A DNA stretch of 64,000 nt from Myxococcales bacterium (GTDB lineage Bacteria; Myxococcota_A; Polyangia; Polyangiales; Ga0077539): assembly GCA_016793325.1 (NCBI GenBank), contig JAEUKI010000057.1:174576-238575 (forward strand). Direction: 5' to 3'. Below the pieces are notes generated by a model that did not search any database, was not told the DNA's origin, and worked only from the letters and a program-made list of their open reading frames with translations. This document shows, piece by piece, positions 49,500 through 57,936 of the stretch. The translations under genes and the position numbers were made by a program. How positions within the stretch are numbered: the stretch's first letter is position 1; the number at the start of each line of letters is the position of its first letter.

Positions 49500-50600
49500 C
49501 TACACGAGCTCCTTGCAGGCCTTGTAGAACTCGGCCCAGTCAGCGCCGCGCTTCTTCACGATGCCCTCGAGGTACTCGACGAACACCGCTTCGTCCTTCG
49601 AGTCTTCTTTGACGATCGCGCCGAGGACGCTCGCGGCGATGTCGCGGTCGGCGACCTTTCCGCTGCCGAAGTGCCCCGCGAGGGACATCGCGTTGCCGAG
49701 GACGCTGATGGCCTCCGCGGTCGACAGGACGCCCGTCGGGGACTTGAGCTTCTGCTTTCCGTCGATCGTCTTGCCCTGCCTGAGCTCTTGAAAGACCTGG
49801 ACCACGCGGCGCACGGCCTCTTTCGACGGCGGCGCCGACGGAAGGTCGAGCGCGTGCCCGATCTCCTTCACGCGCTTCTCGACGATCGTGATCTCGGTCT
49901 CGAGGTCCGCGGGAACCGGCAGGATCACGATGTTGAACCGCCGCTTGAGCGCCGAGGACATCTCGTTGACGCCGCGGTCGCGCGTGTTGGCGGTCCCGAT
50001 CACGTTGAAGCCCTTGCGCGCCTGCACGTGCAGCCCGAGCTCGGGCACGGTGAGCACCTTCTCGCTGAGCACCGTGATGAGCGCGTCCTGCACTTCGCTC
50101 GGCGTGCGCGTGATCTCTTCGAAGCGGACGATGCGCCCGTTCTCCATCGCGCGGTACACGGGCGAGGGGACCAACGCCTTTTGCGTCGGGCCCTCGGCGA
50201 GCAGCAGCGCGTAGTTCCACGAGTAGCGGATCTGCTCCTCGGTCGTCCCCGCCGTGCCCTGCACGAGCAGCTGCGAGTCGCCCGTGATCGCCGCGCACAA
50301 GTGCTCGCTGAGCCAGCTCTTCGCGGTCCCAGGCTCGCCGATGAGCAAGAGCGCGCGGTCGGTCGCCAGCGTCGCGATCGCGATCTGCACGAGCCTCGGC
50401 GCCCCGAGGTACTTCGGCGTGATCGTCACGCCGCCCGCTTCACCGCCGAGGATGTACGTCTCCACAGCGCGCGGTGAGAGCCTCCAGCCCGTGGGCTTGG
50501 CGTGCTTGTCGCTCTTCTCGAGCGCCGCGAGCTCCGCTGCGTACGAGCGCTCCGCGGGCTCTCGCAGGACGTTTCCACTCGACTCGTTCGACTTCGCCAT
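49500..50600 (-). CDS. MoxR-type AAA+ ATPase of the DUF5682 system
   Basis: 366 residues. Walker A is GEPGTAKS, Walker B reads as RIVRFEEITR, sensor 1 is in GTANTRDR, and the arginine finger region is ALKRRF. LLVQGTAGTTEEQIRYSWNY and LVPSPVYRAME are typical for the MoxR type that accompanies DUF5682. MoxR proteins work as hexameric chaperones that use ATP to remodel partner proteins, usually with a VWA protein. It is 20 bases upstream of the DUF5682 gene. Confidence 0.92.
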   Translation of the reverse strand: MAKSNESSGNVLREPAERSYAAELAALEKSDKHAKPTGWRLSPRAVETYILGGEAGGVTITPKYLGAPRLVQIAIATLATDRALLLIGEPGTAKSWLSEHLCAAITGDSQLLVQGTAGTTEEQIRYSWNYALLLAEGPTQKALVPSPVYRAMENGRIVRFEEITRTPSEVQDALITVLSEKVLTVPELGLHVQARKGFNVIGTANTRDRGVNEMSSALKRRFNIVILPVPADLETEITIVEKRVKEIGHALDLPSAPPSKEAVRRVVQVFQELRQGKTIDGKQKLKSPTGVLSTAEAISVLGNAMSLAGHFGSGKVADRDIAASVLGAIVKEDSKDEAVFVEYLEGIVKKRGADWAEFYKACKELV

Positions 50601-50634
50601 CTGTGCCTACTCCGTTTGAATATTGCGTACGAAA

Positions 50635-52491
50635 TCAACGCGCGCGCTCGAGGTAGAGCGCGGTGTCGCGCAGGCGCGTCACGGTCCAGTCCGGACGACG
50701 GCTCCGGCTCCCGCCCTTCTTGGGCGCCGATTCGAGCTTGTCGGCCATCGCCCGCAGCGGCGCCGCCGCCGCAGGGTCGTCGAACGCTCGGAGCGCCTCG
50801 CAAATCGGATACACGATGCTGCCCGCAGACGCCGGGGTCCACAGCTTCTTGTCCTCGAAGAGCTCGAGGATGAGCGCCAGCCCGCGCGGGTCCTTGATGC
50901 GCCCGAAGCCCTCGATCGCCTCGCCGAGCTTCTTTCGATCGCTCATCATCTCTTTGAGCCGATCGAAGAGCGCCGGGTGCTTGATCGCCGCGAGGATCTC
51001 CATCGCGTTGTACGAGACCGCCGGGACGTCCGCGATCGGGAGGATCAAGTCCCCCCAGCCCGCGTCGAGGTCCTTCAGCACCATGTCGCCGTTGTCGTCG
51101 TACTCGGCGTTGTCGACGATCGTGTCGAGGATCGACGAGGCGACCATCATCGTGTGCTTGTCCTTCGCCTTCTTGGGATCGAAGAAGGGCTTCACGCGCG
51201 CGAGCGCCTTCGACCGATCGGAGACGAGCGCGTTGACCGCGATCTCGCGCTCGCGCCAGTTCTTCGACGTCACGCCCTTCTCGAGGTCCTTGCGGATGTC
51301 CTCGCGCGTCGTCTTCGCCAGCGCCTCGCCGGCGGTGAACCGGATCTGCTCGCACTTGCCGTTCTTCCACGCGTCGAAGAGGGGGTCCTCCATCGCGGGC
51401 GTCAGGCGCTCGCCCATGACCTGCATGAGGTACTCGGCGAAATTGAGCTTCGCTTGGTGCTCGCGGATGCGCTTCTCTTCTTCCTTCTTCGCGGCCTTCG
51501 CGGCGCTCCCGGTCGCGGCCTTCGCGCCCTTCTTCGCCTTGGGCGCCTTGTAGTCGGGAAGCGTCCGGAGCTCCGGCGTAAACGCCGCGATCAAGCGCTC
51601 GACGAGCTTCGCGTGAACGAACTTCTTGAGCGCGATCTGCGCCGCGTACCCGTGGTCCTCGTCCGCGAGCTTCGCGAACAGCGCGTCGAGCACCGCGTCG
51701 TTTTCGCTCGCGTCCGACAAGATGTCGATCGCCGTCGTCACGACGTCCGAGGCCTTGTCCGCGAGGCCTCGCGCGAGCGCCACCGACTGCGCTTCCTTCG
51801 GGTCGAGCGCCTTCCACTGCGAGAGCGCCTCGGCGCGCACCTCGGGGCTGCCCTCGTTGAACGCCCGCTCGACGAGCGGCTTTGCGTCGTTGCCGCGCAC
51901 GGCCACGAGGATCTGGAGCCTCGTCGCGTCGGTGTACCCGCCCTTCACGTCGAAGTCGCGCTCGACCGCGCGAACCGCCTCTTCGCCGTAGGCCTTGATC
52001 ACCTTCACGATGAGCTCGTCGTCGATCCCGCCGCCGATGAGGTTGTTCACCACGCGCGCGAATCGAAGGTCGACGACCGCTTCTTCTTTGAGCGCCGTCT
52101 CGAGCACGCTCTCGGGCTCATCGGACTTTCCGATGAACACCTTGTAGAGCTTGTCTGCCGCAACGCTGCCGAGCGGCGTGTCGATCGGCTGCCTCGCCTC
52201 GAGCTTCTCGAGCGCCCCCGCGGGAGCGTCCGCGGGCTTCGCCTGCGCCCCACGGATCTGCGCGCTCATCGCCGCGAGGTTCAGCAGCTCCGACGCGCTC
52301 TTGCGCCCTGCCGCGTTCATCAGCGCTTCGAGCTGCGCTGACACCTTCGCGAGCGCAGGAGCCTTCGTCGCGAGCTCCTTCAGCGCCCCGCGCTTGGCGG
52401 CGAGGCCCTCGTCGCCCTGCGCGAGCGCCGCGCCTGCCACCAGCAATCGTGTCGTGTCCGCATCGAGCTCGCGGAGTGTCTCTCTAGCCAT
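50635..52491 (-). CDS. HEAT-repeat protein of the DUF5682 system
   Basis: 618 residues, almost entirely helical. Repeats such as GNDAKPLVERAFNEGSPEVR, DVVTTAIDILSDASENDAVL, DPLFDAWKNGKCEQIRFTA and NWREREIAVNALVSDRSK mark a HEAT-like scaffold, with a Lys/Ala-rich segment (about residues 312-345). There is no catalytic site. It lies between the MoxR and SWIM genes with 34-base gaps. Together with the retron's HEAT protein it gives this island two HEAT-SWIM pairs; I see no long identical stretches between them. Confidence 0.8.
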   Translation of the reverse strand: MARETLRELDADTTRLLVAGAALAQGDEGLAAKRGALKELATKAPALAKVSAQLEALMNAAGRKSASELLNLAAMSAQIRGAQAKPADAPAGALEKLEARQPIDTPLGSVAADKLYKVFIGKSDEPESVLETALKEEAVVDLRFARVVNNLIGGGIDDELIVKVIKAYGEEAVRAVERDFDVKGGYTDATRLQILVAVRGNDAKPLVERAFNEGSPEVRAEALSQWKALDPKEAQSVALARGLADKASDVVTTAIDILSDASENDAVLDALFAKLADEDHGYAAQIALKKFVHAKLVERLIAAFTPELRTLPDYKAPKAKKGAKAATGSAAKAAKKEEEKRIREHQAKLNFAEYLMQVMGERLTPAMEDPLFDAWKNGKCEQIRFTAGEALAKTTREDIRKDLEKGVTSKNWREREIAVNALVSDRSKALARVKPFFDPKKAKDKHTMMVASSILDTIVDNAEYDDNGDMVLKDLDAGWGDLILPIADVPAVSYNAMEILAAIKHPALFDRLKEMMSDRKKLGEAIEGFGRIKDPRGLALILELFEDKKLWTPASAGSIVYPICEALRAFDDPAAAAPLRAMADKLESAPKKGGSRSRRPDWTVTRLRDTALYLERAR

Positions 52492-52525
52492 GGCTATTCC
52501 TCTCTCTCGCTTCTCAACCGTGGGA

Positions 52526-54109
52526 TCACAACCCGAACCTGACGTGACGATCGCCCGCGAACAGCGCGAGCGGTTGGCCGTAAATCAAGCGCTCTTTCGC
52601 GTCGAACCACAGGCGAACGGCCGTCGGTCCCGCGCCGAACGCCGCGAACGCGTGCTCTGCGTTGTCGAGCGTCGCGAACGCCCACGGCGCGTCGCGAAGC
52701 ACCATCCGCGCTCCGGCGCCGTCCTCGATCACGAGCGCTCCGCCCGCGCGGCCGACGTTCTTCACGTCGAGAAGCAGCACCGCTTCGAGCGGCGAGAGCG
52801 GGTTCTTCAGCTGTTCGCGAAAGAGCTTCACCGCGGCGTCGAAGGGCTTGGCCAACGCGCGGAGCTTCGCGAGCTCCGCTGCGCCCCGCGGCCGCTCGGT
52901 GAGCGCGCCGCCCTTTTCGTCCCAGCGAACGCGACGATTGACGACGTCGCCCGGGTAGAGCGCCGCTTCGCTCACGGACAGCACGTTGCTTCGCGCTTGG
53001 CGCAAGCTCGCCGCCGCTTGGCGCAGCGCGATGTACGGCAGGCCCGTCCACTCCATGTGCACCGAGCCGTCGCCGAGGTCGAGCAGGTAGCCCTTGTGCG
53101 CGAGCATCTCGAGCACGGGCTCGTCGCTCTTCTCGTGGGCGACCTCGATCAGCGTCCGATCCTTGACCCAGTAGCCGCGCTCTTGCAGCTCGGGGAGCTT
53201 CCACGCGCGGCCGAGCAGCGACTCGACCTGCGCGTCGGCCTCGGACTGCGTGTCGCCCTCTTCGAGCTTCCCATCGAGGACCTTGCGGCCCTTGCGCACG
53301 GCGATCCACAGGCGCGTGACCGTGAGCGCGACCCGCGCGTGCCGCTGCGCGAGCGCGTCGGACGCCCCGTGATCGACGACCTCGGCCTCTTCGGCCGGGT
53401 GCTTCGAAGACTTCGCGCGCTTCTTCGCGGCCTTCTTCACCTTCGGCTCTTCGCTCGACTGCGCCGCGTCGATGAGCTGTCGCAGAAGCGCGTGCGCGCC
53501 GCGAAGGTCCGCGTCGTTCATCCGCCGCGCTTGCTCTTCGATCGCCTTGACGCTCTTGGCCGAGAGCCCTCCGAGCCCCGTCGAGACGAGGTCGAGCAAG
53601 AACTTCTCGAGCACGTCGAGCGCCTCGGCCTGCATCACGGTCTTCTTCGCCGCAGCAGCCTTCTTGGTGGCCTCGGCCTTGGCCTCGCGCGCCGCGCGCT
53701 TCTCGGGGGACTCTTCTTTGGGAGGAGCCTTCGCGCCCTTGCCATCCTCACCGCCGCCGCGCGCGACGTACTTCTCGCGCTTGTCGAGCAGGTCCTTCGG
53801 GGCCTCGGCCTCGGCGAACGCCTTTGCTTCGGCGAACGCGAGCATCAGCGCCACCGCGTGCTTGCACGGGTGAATGCGCGACGGACACGTGCATCGCATC
53901 ACCGGTCGCTCGGGGTTTGCGCCGAGGTCGACCGAGGGCTTGTAGGGCTCTTTCGCCGAGCCCTTCACGAGGCCCCACAAGAGCGATGCGTCCGAGGTCT
54001 TCTGCGGTTTGCTGAGCTTCCCGCTGCGCACGATCGAGCGCGCGTCGCTGAGCGCGTCTGCCGTGGGGGCGAGCGACTCGACGAGCGCGACCGTCAGTTC
54101 GATGGCCAT
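52526..54109 (-). CDS. SWIM zinc-finger protein of the DUF5682 system
   Basis: 527 residues from the ATG at 54109; the longer frame upstream reads as noise. The SWIM motif is near the N-terminus: C73-x-C75-x6-C82-x-H84 (RCTCPSRIHPCKHAVAL). A Lys/Ala-rich coiled stretch follows (about 120-280), then a mixed alpha/beta C-terminal domain. In the retron's SWIM protein the finger is at the C-terminus instead and a winged helix precedes it, so these two are different families sharing a module. It is the first gene of the DUF5682 operon. Confidence 0.87.
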   Translation of the reverse strand: MAIELTVALVESLAPTADALSDARSIVRSGKLSKPQKTSDASLLWGLVKGSAKEPYKPSVDLGANPERPVMRCTCPSRIHPCKHAVALMLAFAEAKAFAEAEAPKDLLDKREKYVARGGGEDGKGAKAPPKEESPEKRAAREAKAEATKKAAAAKKTVMQAEALDVLEKFLLDLVSTGLGGLSAKSVKAIEEQARRMNDADLRGAHALLRQLIDAAQSSEEPKVKKAAKKRAKSSKHPAEEAEVVDHGASDALAQRHARVALTVTRLWIAVRKGRKVLDGKLEEGDTQSEADAQVESLLGRAWKLPELQERGYWVKDRTLIEVAHEKSDEPVLEMLAHKGYLLDLGDGSVHMEWTGLPYIALRQAAASLRQARSNVLSVSEAALYPGDVVNRRVRWDEKGGALTERPRGAAELAKLRALAKPFDAAVKLFREQLKNPLSPLEAVLLLDVKNVGRAGGALVIEDGAGARMVLRDAPWAFATLDNAEHAFAAFGAGPTAVRLWFDAKERLIYGQPLALFAGDRHVRFGL

Positions 54110-54333
54110 GAGGTAGTGCGTCCTTCCGCTCGAGCTGCGCGCGTAGCTCCAGTCGCGCCAAGCCCGAGGCGCCGAGAGGATACTCCTAGAACCCCGCGGG
54201 GATACCCCTTCGTGATGACAGAATACGTCACACCCGAAACACGGCGCTCGACGGACGGACGTGCGGGTACCATCTGTCCTCCCTCGTACCGTTCGCCGAC
54301 CGTTGTGCGGCAATGATCGAAAGGAAGTGCGCG

Positions 54334-54564
54334 ATGGAGATTCGAATCCGCTACTGCGTGGCCTGAAACTACCTGCCCCGGGCCGCGAGTCTCGCGGCCG
54401 CGATCAAGAAGCAGGTGGGCGTCGACCCGATCCTCGAGAAGGGTGGGGGAGGCCAGTTCGACGTGTTCGTGGACGGGGCGCTGCTGTTCTCGAAGCACAG
54501 CGAGGGCCGGTTTCCCCAGGAGAGCGAGGTGCTCGACAAGCTCCCGGACCCAGCCAACGACTGA
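54334..54564 (+). CDS. SelW/Rdx family selenoprotein (UGA at codon 11 = Sec)
   Basis: 76 residues with an in-frame TGA at 54364-54366, so an ordinary ORF search misses it. The start is MEIRIRYCVA followed by U and NYL: a CxxU redox motif (C8-V-A-U11) in the first beta strand, exactly as in the SelT/W/H thioredoxin-like fold. The rest fits the family: a helix to KKQV, then GGGGQFDVFVDGALLFSKH and GRFPQESEVL. A Shine-Dalgarno AAGGA is at 54321-54325. A 7-9 bp hairpin follows the UGA (54381-54399) with loop AGUCU, a fitting SECIS. These small proteins act in thiol redox reactions. SelB and SelC genes are not in the window. Confidence 0.92.
54381..54399 (+). promoter_or_regulatory. Putative bacterial SECIS element
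   Basis: GGCCGCG pairs with CGCGGCC around loop AGTCT (54388-54392), and the flanking AG/CT can also pair. The loop G lies 22 bases after the UGA, inside the window used by bacterial SECIS elements, and AGUCU is close to the GGUCU of the E. coli fdhF element. Confidence 0.7.
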
Positions 54565-54582
54565 GCGAGGCGCGAAGGGCGC

Positions 54583-55695
54583 TCACGCGAGCCGAGAGGG
54601 AGCCCAAGGCTCGGCGCGCTCGACCTTGCCCTCGACGATGTGCTGTCGAACCCGCTCGGCCGTCGCGGGGGCGAACAAGATTCCGCTGCGGTGGTGGCCG
54701 GTGGCGAGCGTGAGTCCTCGGACCCCTGCGTCCCCGACGAGCGCCGCGCCGTCGGGCGAGAAGGGGCGAAAGTTCGACCACATTCGCGAGATCTTCGCGT
54801 CGGCGAGCGCGGGGACGAGCGCCGTCGCCATCGCGAGGATCTTCGCGACGCCGCTGACGGTGACGTCCTTCTGAAAGCCCACGAATTCAAGCGTGCTCCC
54901 GCACAACACGCGCCCGTCGCTCCGCGGAACGACGTAGCCCCCGCGGCCGAACACGATGCGATCGAGCGGCGGGCTCCGGAGCGACAGCTCGACGATCTGC
55001 CCGCGCGCTGGCTTGACGGTCCCCGCGGCGAGCTGCGCGCCCTGCACGAGCGCGCTCCACGCGCCGGCCGCGACGACGACGTGGCCCGCCGCGATGAAGC
55101 CGTCTTCGACCTCGACGCCCACGGCGACGCCCTGCTCGACGCGCACCGATCGCACGGTCGTCCCCGAGCGAAATGTCACGCCCGCGCGCTCGGCGGCCTG
55201 CGCGACCGCGACGAAGAGCGACGGCGGGTCGACCTGGCCGTCGTCCGCGAAGTACACGCCGCCCGCGAGCGATCCGGCGAGCTTCGGCTCGAGCTCGCGG
55301 AGCGCGCCGGCGTCGACGCGCTCGAAGCGCTGGCCGTGGGCGCGCTGAAAGGCAAACGCGCGCTCGAGCTCGCCGAGCGCCGCGTCGGTCTCGGCGACGT
55401 CCACGACGCCGCAGCGCCGGTAGCCCACATCGAGCCCCGTCCGCTCGCGCAGCATGGCTGACAGCGCGACGTACCGCTCGCGGCTCTCGATCGCCAACGC
55501 AAAGAGCCCGTTGTCGACCTTGGATTCGGACTGCGCCGCGAGGATCCCCGCCGCGGCGCTCGAGGCCTCCGCGCCGGGAACCGCTTTTTCGAGCACGAGG
55601 ACCCTCAGCCCCGCGTCCGCCAGGGAGAGCGCGGACAAGCTCCCGATCAACCCACCCCCCACGATCACGACATCGAAGCCGCTGACGGCGTTCAT
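54583..55695 (-). CDS. thiO: Glycine oxidase-like FAD-dependent amine oxidase
   Basis: 370 residues from ATG 55695. The N-terminal FAD Rossmann motif is VVIVGGGLIGSLSALSLADAG (in two pieces), with the adenosine-binding E at the end of the second strand (VLEKAVPGAEAS), and the C-terminal motif is GLTLATGHHRSGILFAPAT, as in ThiO. ThiO turns glycine into iminoglycine for thiamin thiazole synthesis, or other small amines in relatives. It is divergent from the B12 regulator gene. It converges with the selenoprotein gene (18 bases apart). Other thi genes are not near, so the thiamin role is inferred. Confidence 0.85.
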   Translation of the reverse strand: MNAVSGFDVVIVGGGLIGSLSALSLADAGLRVLVLEKAVPGAEASSAAAGILAAQSESKVDNGLFALAIESRERYVALSAMLRERTGLDVGYRRCGVVDVAETDAALGELERAFAFQRAHGQRFERVDAGALRELEPKLAGSLAGGVYFADDGQVDPPSLFVAVAQAAERAGVTFRSGTTVRSVRVEQGVAVGVEVEDGFIAAGHVVVAAGAWSALVQGAQLAAGTVKPARGQIVELSLRSPPLDRIVFGRGGYVVPRSDGRVLCGSTLEFVGFQKDVTVSGVAKILAMATALVPALADAKISRMWSNFRPFSPDGAALVGDAGVRGLTLATGHHRSGILFAPATAERVRQHIVEGKVERAEPWAPSRLA

Positions 55696-55829
55696 AGACG
55701 ACTCACAACCTCTCGTCGCAGCTTCCGCGCTGCACAAAAACCGCGTGTAGCACGAGAACCGCCTTCCCTGGGTCGTTGCCTCGCAACCCTTCTGGTCGGG
55801 CAACATCGGAGCATTTCAAGAGAACAACC

Positions 55830-56741
55830 GTGGACATCATCACGACACGCCAGGTCGCGGATCTGCTCGCCGTCAGCGAAGCAACCGTCAAGCGCTGGGC
55901 CGACGCAGGCACGCTCAAGTGCTTTCGAACGCCCGGTGGGCACCGCAAGTTTCGGATGGCCGACATCGCGGAGTTCCTCCAGCACCACAAGTACGAGCCA
56001 GCGGGTCCGATCGCGCCCGTGGCCTCGACGGTCCCGGCGTCGGGCGGCGAGTCCATGGTTCCGTCCGCCGTGGTCCTGCCCGACGACAACGCGGTCGGCG
56101 GCACCGACGGCGAGGTCGTGATCAAGTTTCGCAACCTCGCGCTGGCGGGCGACACCGACTCGCTCGTGTCGTTGATCGCGCAGCAGAGGCTCAAGGGCCA
56201 CTCGCTCTCGGCCGTGTTCGACGGGATCGCGACGCCGGCCCTCGTGGACATCGGCGAGCGCTGGGCTCGGGGCGCGCTCACGGTCGCGCAAGAGCACATC
56301 GCGGCGCAGACCGTGATCGAGAGCCTCGCGCGCATCAAGGCGCTCATCGAGCGGCCGTCGGCGCAGCGCGGCCGCGTGTTCTTCGCGGCGCCGGGCGACG
56401 AGCTCCACGACATCGCGCTTCGGATGGCGTCGATCCTCGCGTACGGGCTCGGGTTCGTCCCGGTGCTGCTCGGGTCACGTTGCCCGGTGTCGGACCTGTC
56501 GATGATGGTCGTCGCCGAGCGGCCTGCGGCGGTGGTTCTTTCGTTCTCGGGGACGCACTCGCTCGAGCGCGCTCGCGAAGAAGTGCAAACCGTCGCGGTC
56601 GCCACGCGCGGGGTGAACAGCCGTCTCTTCATCGGTGGAAATGGCGTTCGAGCGCTGGATCCCCTGCCTCCCAACGTCGTTCGCACGAACAACCTGACCG
56701 AGCTCGCGCACGCGCTCCTCGCGTCGGCGGCCAAGACGTGA
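55830..56741 (+). CDS. B12-binding MerR-type regulator (CarH-like)
   Basis: 303 residues from GTG 55830. The HTH is in residues 2-45 (ITTRQVADLLAVSEATVKRW, RTPGGHRKF). A four-helix cap domain and Rossmann B12-binding domain follow. The W-x9-EH motif of light-sensing CarH proteins is intact (W145, E155, H156), and H193 in ELHDIA can be the lower axial ligand of cobalamin. This suggests adenosylcobalamin-dependent light sensing. In Myxococcus such regulators control carotenoid genes. The neighbours here are thiO and ribA, so the target may be different. Confidence 0.82.
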   Translation: MDIITTRQVADLLAVSEATVKRWADAGTLKCFRTPGGHRKFRMADIAEFLQHHKYEPAGPIAPVASTVPASGGESMVPSAVVLPDDNAVGGTDGEVVIKFRNLALAGDTDSLVSLIAQQRLKGHSLSAVFDGIATPALVDIGERWARGALTVAQEHIAAQTVIESLARIKALIERPSAQRGRVFFAAPGDELHDIALRMASILAYGLGFVPVLLGSRCPVSDLSMMVVAERPAAVVLSFSGTHSLERAREEVQTVAVATRGVNSRLFIGGNGVRALDPLPPNVVRTNNLTELAHALLASAAKT

Positions 56742-56966
56742 GGGTTGCCTTTCTGCGTAACCGCCGTAGAGTCCCCGGCGTCTAACTGCGTACGTTCCGG
56801 CAAGTTCGGGACGTGAGTGAACTCGGGTCGCGACCCACCCAACGAGCAAATGCTCTCCGGTGGAACTCCTTCGGACCCGAACAGACTCCCAAAAAGTCTC
56901 ACACATCGAGTAATGCTCAGCCCGATAGCGGGCCGCGTTCGTCGCGGCCGCGGAGGAAGTTTGCGA
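56742..56966. other. 225-base ribA leader without a recognised riboswitch
   Basis: The sequence has a 12-bp palindrome GGGTCGCGACCC at 56825-56836 and a Shine-Dalgarno GGAGGAAG just before the ATG. The conserved blocks of the FMN (RFN) element are not present. Confidence 0.5.
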
Positions 56967-57614
56967 ATGAACCTCGTCGAAAACTCCGAGCTCGTCGTCG
57001 AAGCACAAGCGCCGCTTCCAACGCGCTATGGCTCGTTCACGGTGTTCGTGTTTCGAGCGGCCAATGAACCCGAAGGCCGCGAGCACGTCGCGATCGTGTC
57101 GGGCGACGTGAAGGGCGCGGAGGACGTACCGGTTCGGATGCACTCCGAGTGCCTCACGAGCGAGGTGATCGGCTCACTCAAGTGCGACTGCCGCGAGCAG
57201 CTCGAGACCGCCCTCTCGCGCATCGCGCGCAACGGCCGCGGCGTGGTGCTCTACCTCCGCCAGGAGGGCCGAGGCATCGGGCTCGCGAACAAGATCCGCG
57301 CGTACGCGCTGCAAGCGCAGGGCGTGGACACGGTCGACGCCAACCGCGAGCTGGGTCTGCCCGACGATTCACGCACGTACGATCAGAGCGCGGCGATGCT
57401 GCGCTGGCTCGGCGTTCGTTCGGTGCGGCTCATGACGAACAACCCCGAGAAGGAGCACTCGCTCCGATCGCTCGGAGTCGTCGTGAAGGGGCGCATCCCC
57501 GTGCTCATTCGCCCCAACCCCCACTCGCTCGCGTACCTCGAAGCCAAGCGCGACCGCATGCGTCACAAGTTGCCGGTGCAGCTCGCTGCGGTCGGCACCG
57601 ACGACGCCGAGTGA
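56967..57614 (+). CDS. ribA: GTP cyclohydrolase II
   Basis: 215 residues from ATG 56967 with a strong Shine-Dalgarno. It converts GTP to 2,5-diamino-6-ribosylamino-4(3H)-pyrimidinone 5'-phosphate, the first step of riboflavin synthesis. Zinc ligands are C62, C73 and C75 (ECLTSEVIGSLKCDC), and the catalytic region LYLRQEGRGIGLANKIRAY and the NNPEKEHSL motif are intact. It is a stand-alone enzyme, not fused to the RibB domain as in many bacteria. It follows the B12 regulator gene at 225 bases. Confidence 0.96.
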   Translation: MNLVENSELVVEAQAPLPTRYGSFTVFVFRAANEPEGREHVAIVSGDVKGAEDVPVRMHSECLTSEVIGSLKCDCREQLETALSRIARNGRGVVLYLRQEGRGIGLANKIRAYALQAQGVDTVDANRELGLPDDSRTYDQSAAMLRWLGVRSVRLMTNNPEKEHSLRSLGVVVKGRIPVLIRPNPHSLAYLEAKRDRMRHKLPVQLAAVGTDDAE

Positions 57615-57618
57615 TCGC

Positions 57619-57936
57619 TCAGGGGTAGCGCGACGAGAAGCTCGCGCGGATGTTGGGGTACGGGATCGGCGGCTGGGGAACGGGGATCGCGTGCGCGGCC
57701 ACCGACGGCTCGCGGACGGGCTGCGGCGTGGGAATCCCGCGCGGCGAGCGCTCGGTCGGATCGGTCTGGCGCGCGTTGACTGCGACCGCGTCGTTCTCTC
57801 GCGCGGTGGTCGACCCCTGGGTGCCGACGGCGCGGCCGTGGCCAGTGATCCCGGCCATGGAGCTGTGGGAAGACTGCGTCGTGGCACACGCGGCGAGCGA
57901 CGACACGAGGGTCGCGAGCAACAGGAGGCGCTTCAT
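57619..57936 (-). CDS. Small Pro-rich lipoprotein
   Basis: 105 residues. Signal peptide with lipobox SLAAC, then a Ser/Thr/Pro/Arg-rich low-complexity chain. Its ATG overlaps the stop of the large sigma-54 regulator (ATGA), so it is probably made from the same transcript, read after it. No family is recognised. Confidence 0.65.
   Translation of the reverse strand: MKRLLLLATLVSSLAACATTQSSHSSMAGITGHGRAVGTQGSTTARENDAVAVNARQTDPTERSPRGIPTPQPVREPSVAAHAIPVPQPPIPYPNIRASFSSRYP

Noticed and set aside
54334..54366. Ten-codon ORF ending in TGA and a T-loop-like GATTCGAATCC as a tRNA
   Set aside because: The T-loop-like string is inside the selenoprotein reading frame and no acceptor or anticodon arm fits around it. 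The TGA is better read as selenocysteine.
56742..56966. FMN riboswitch before ribA
   Set aside because: None of the conserved RFN helix sequences is present.
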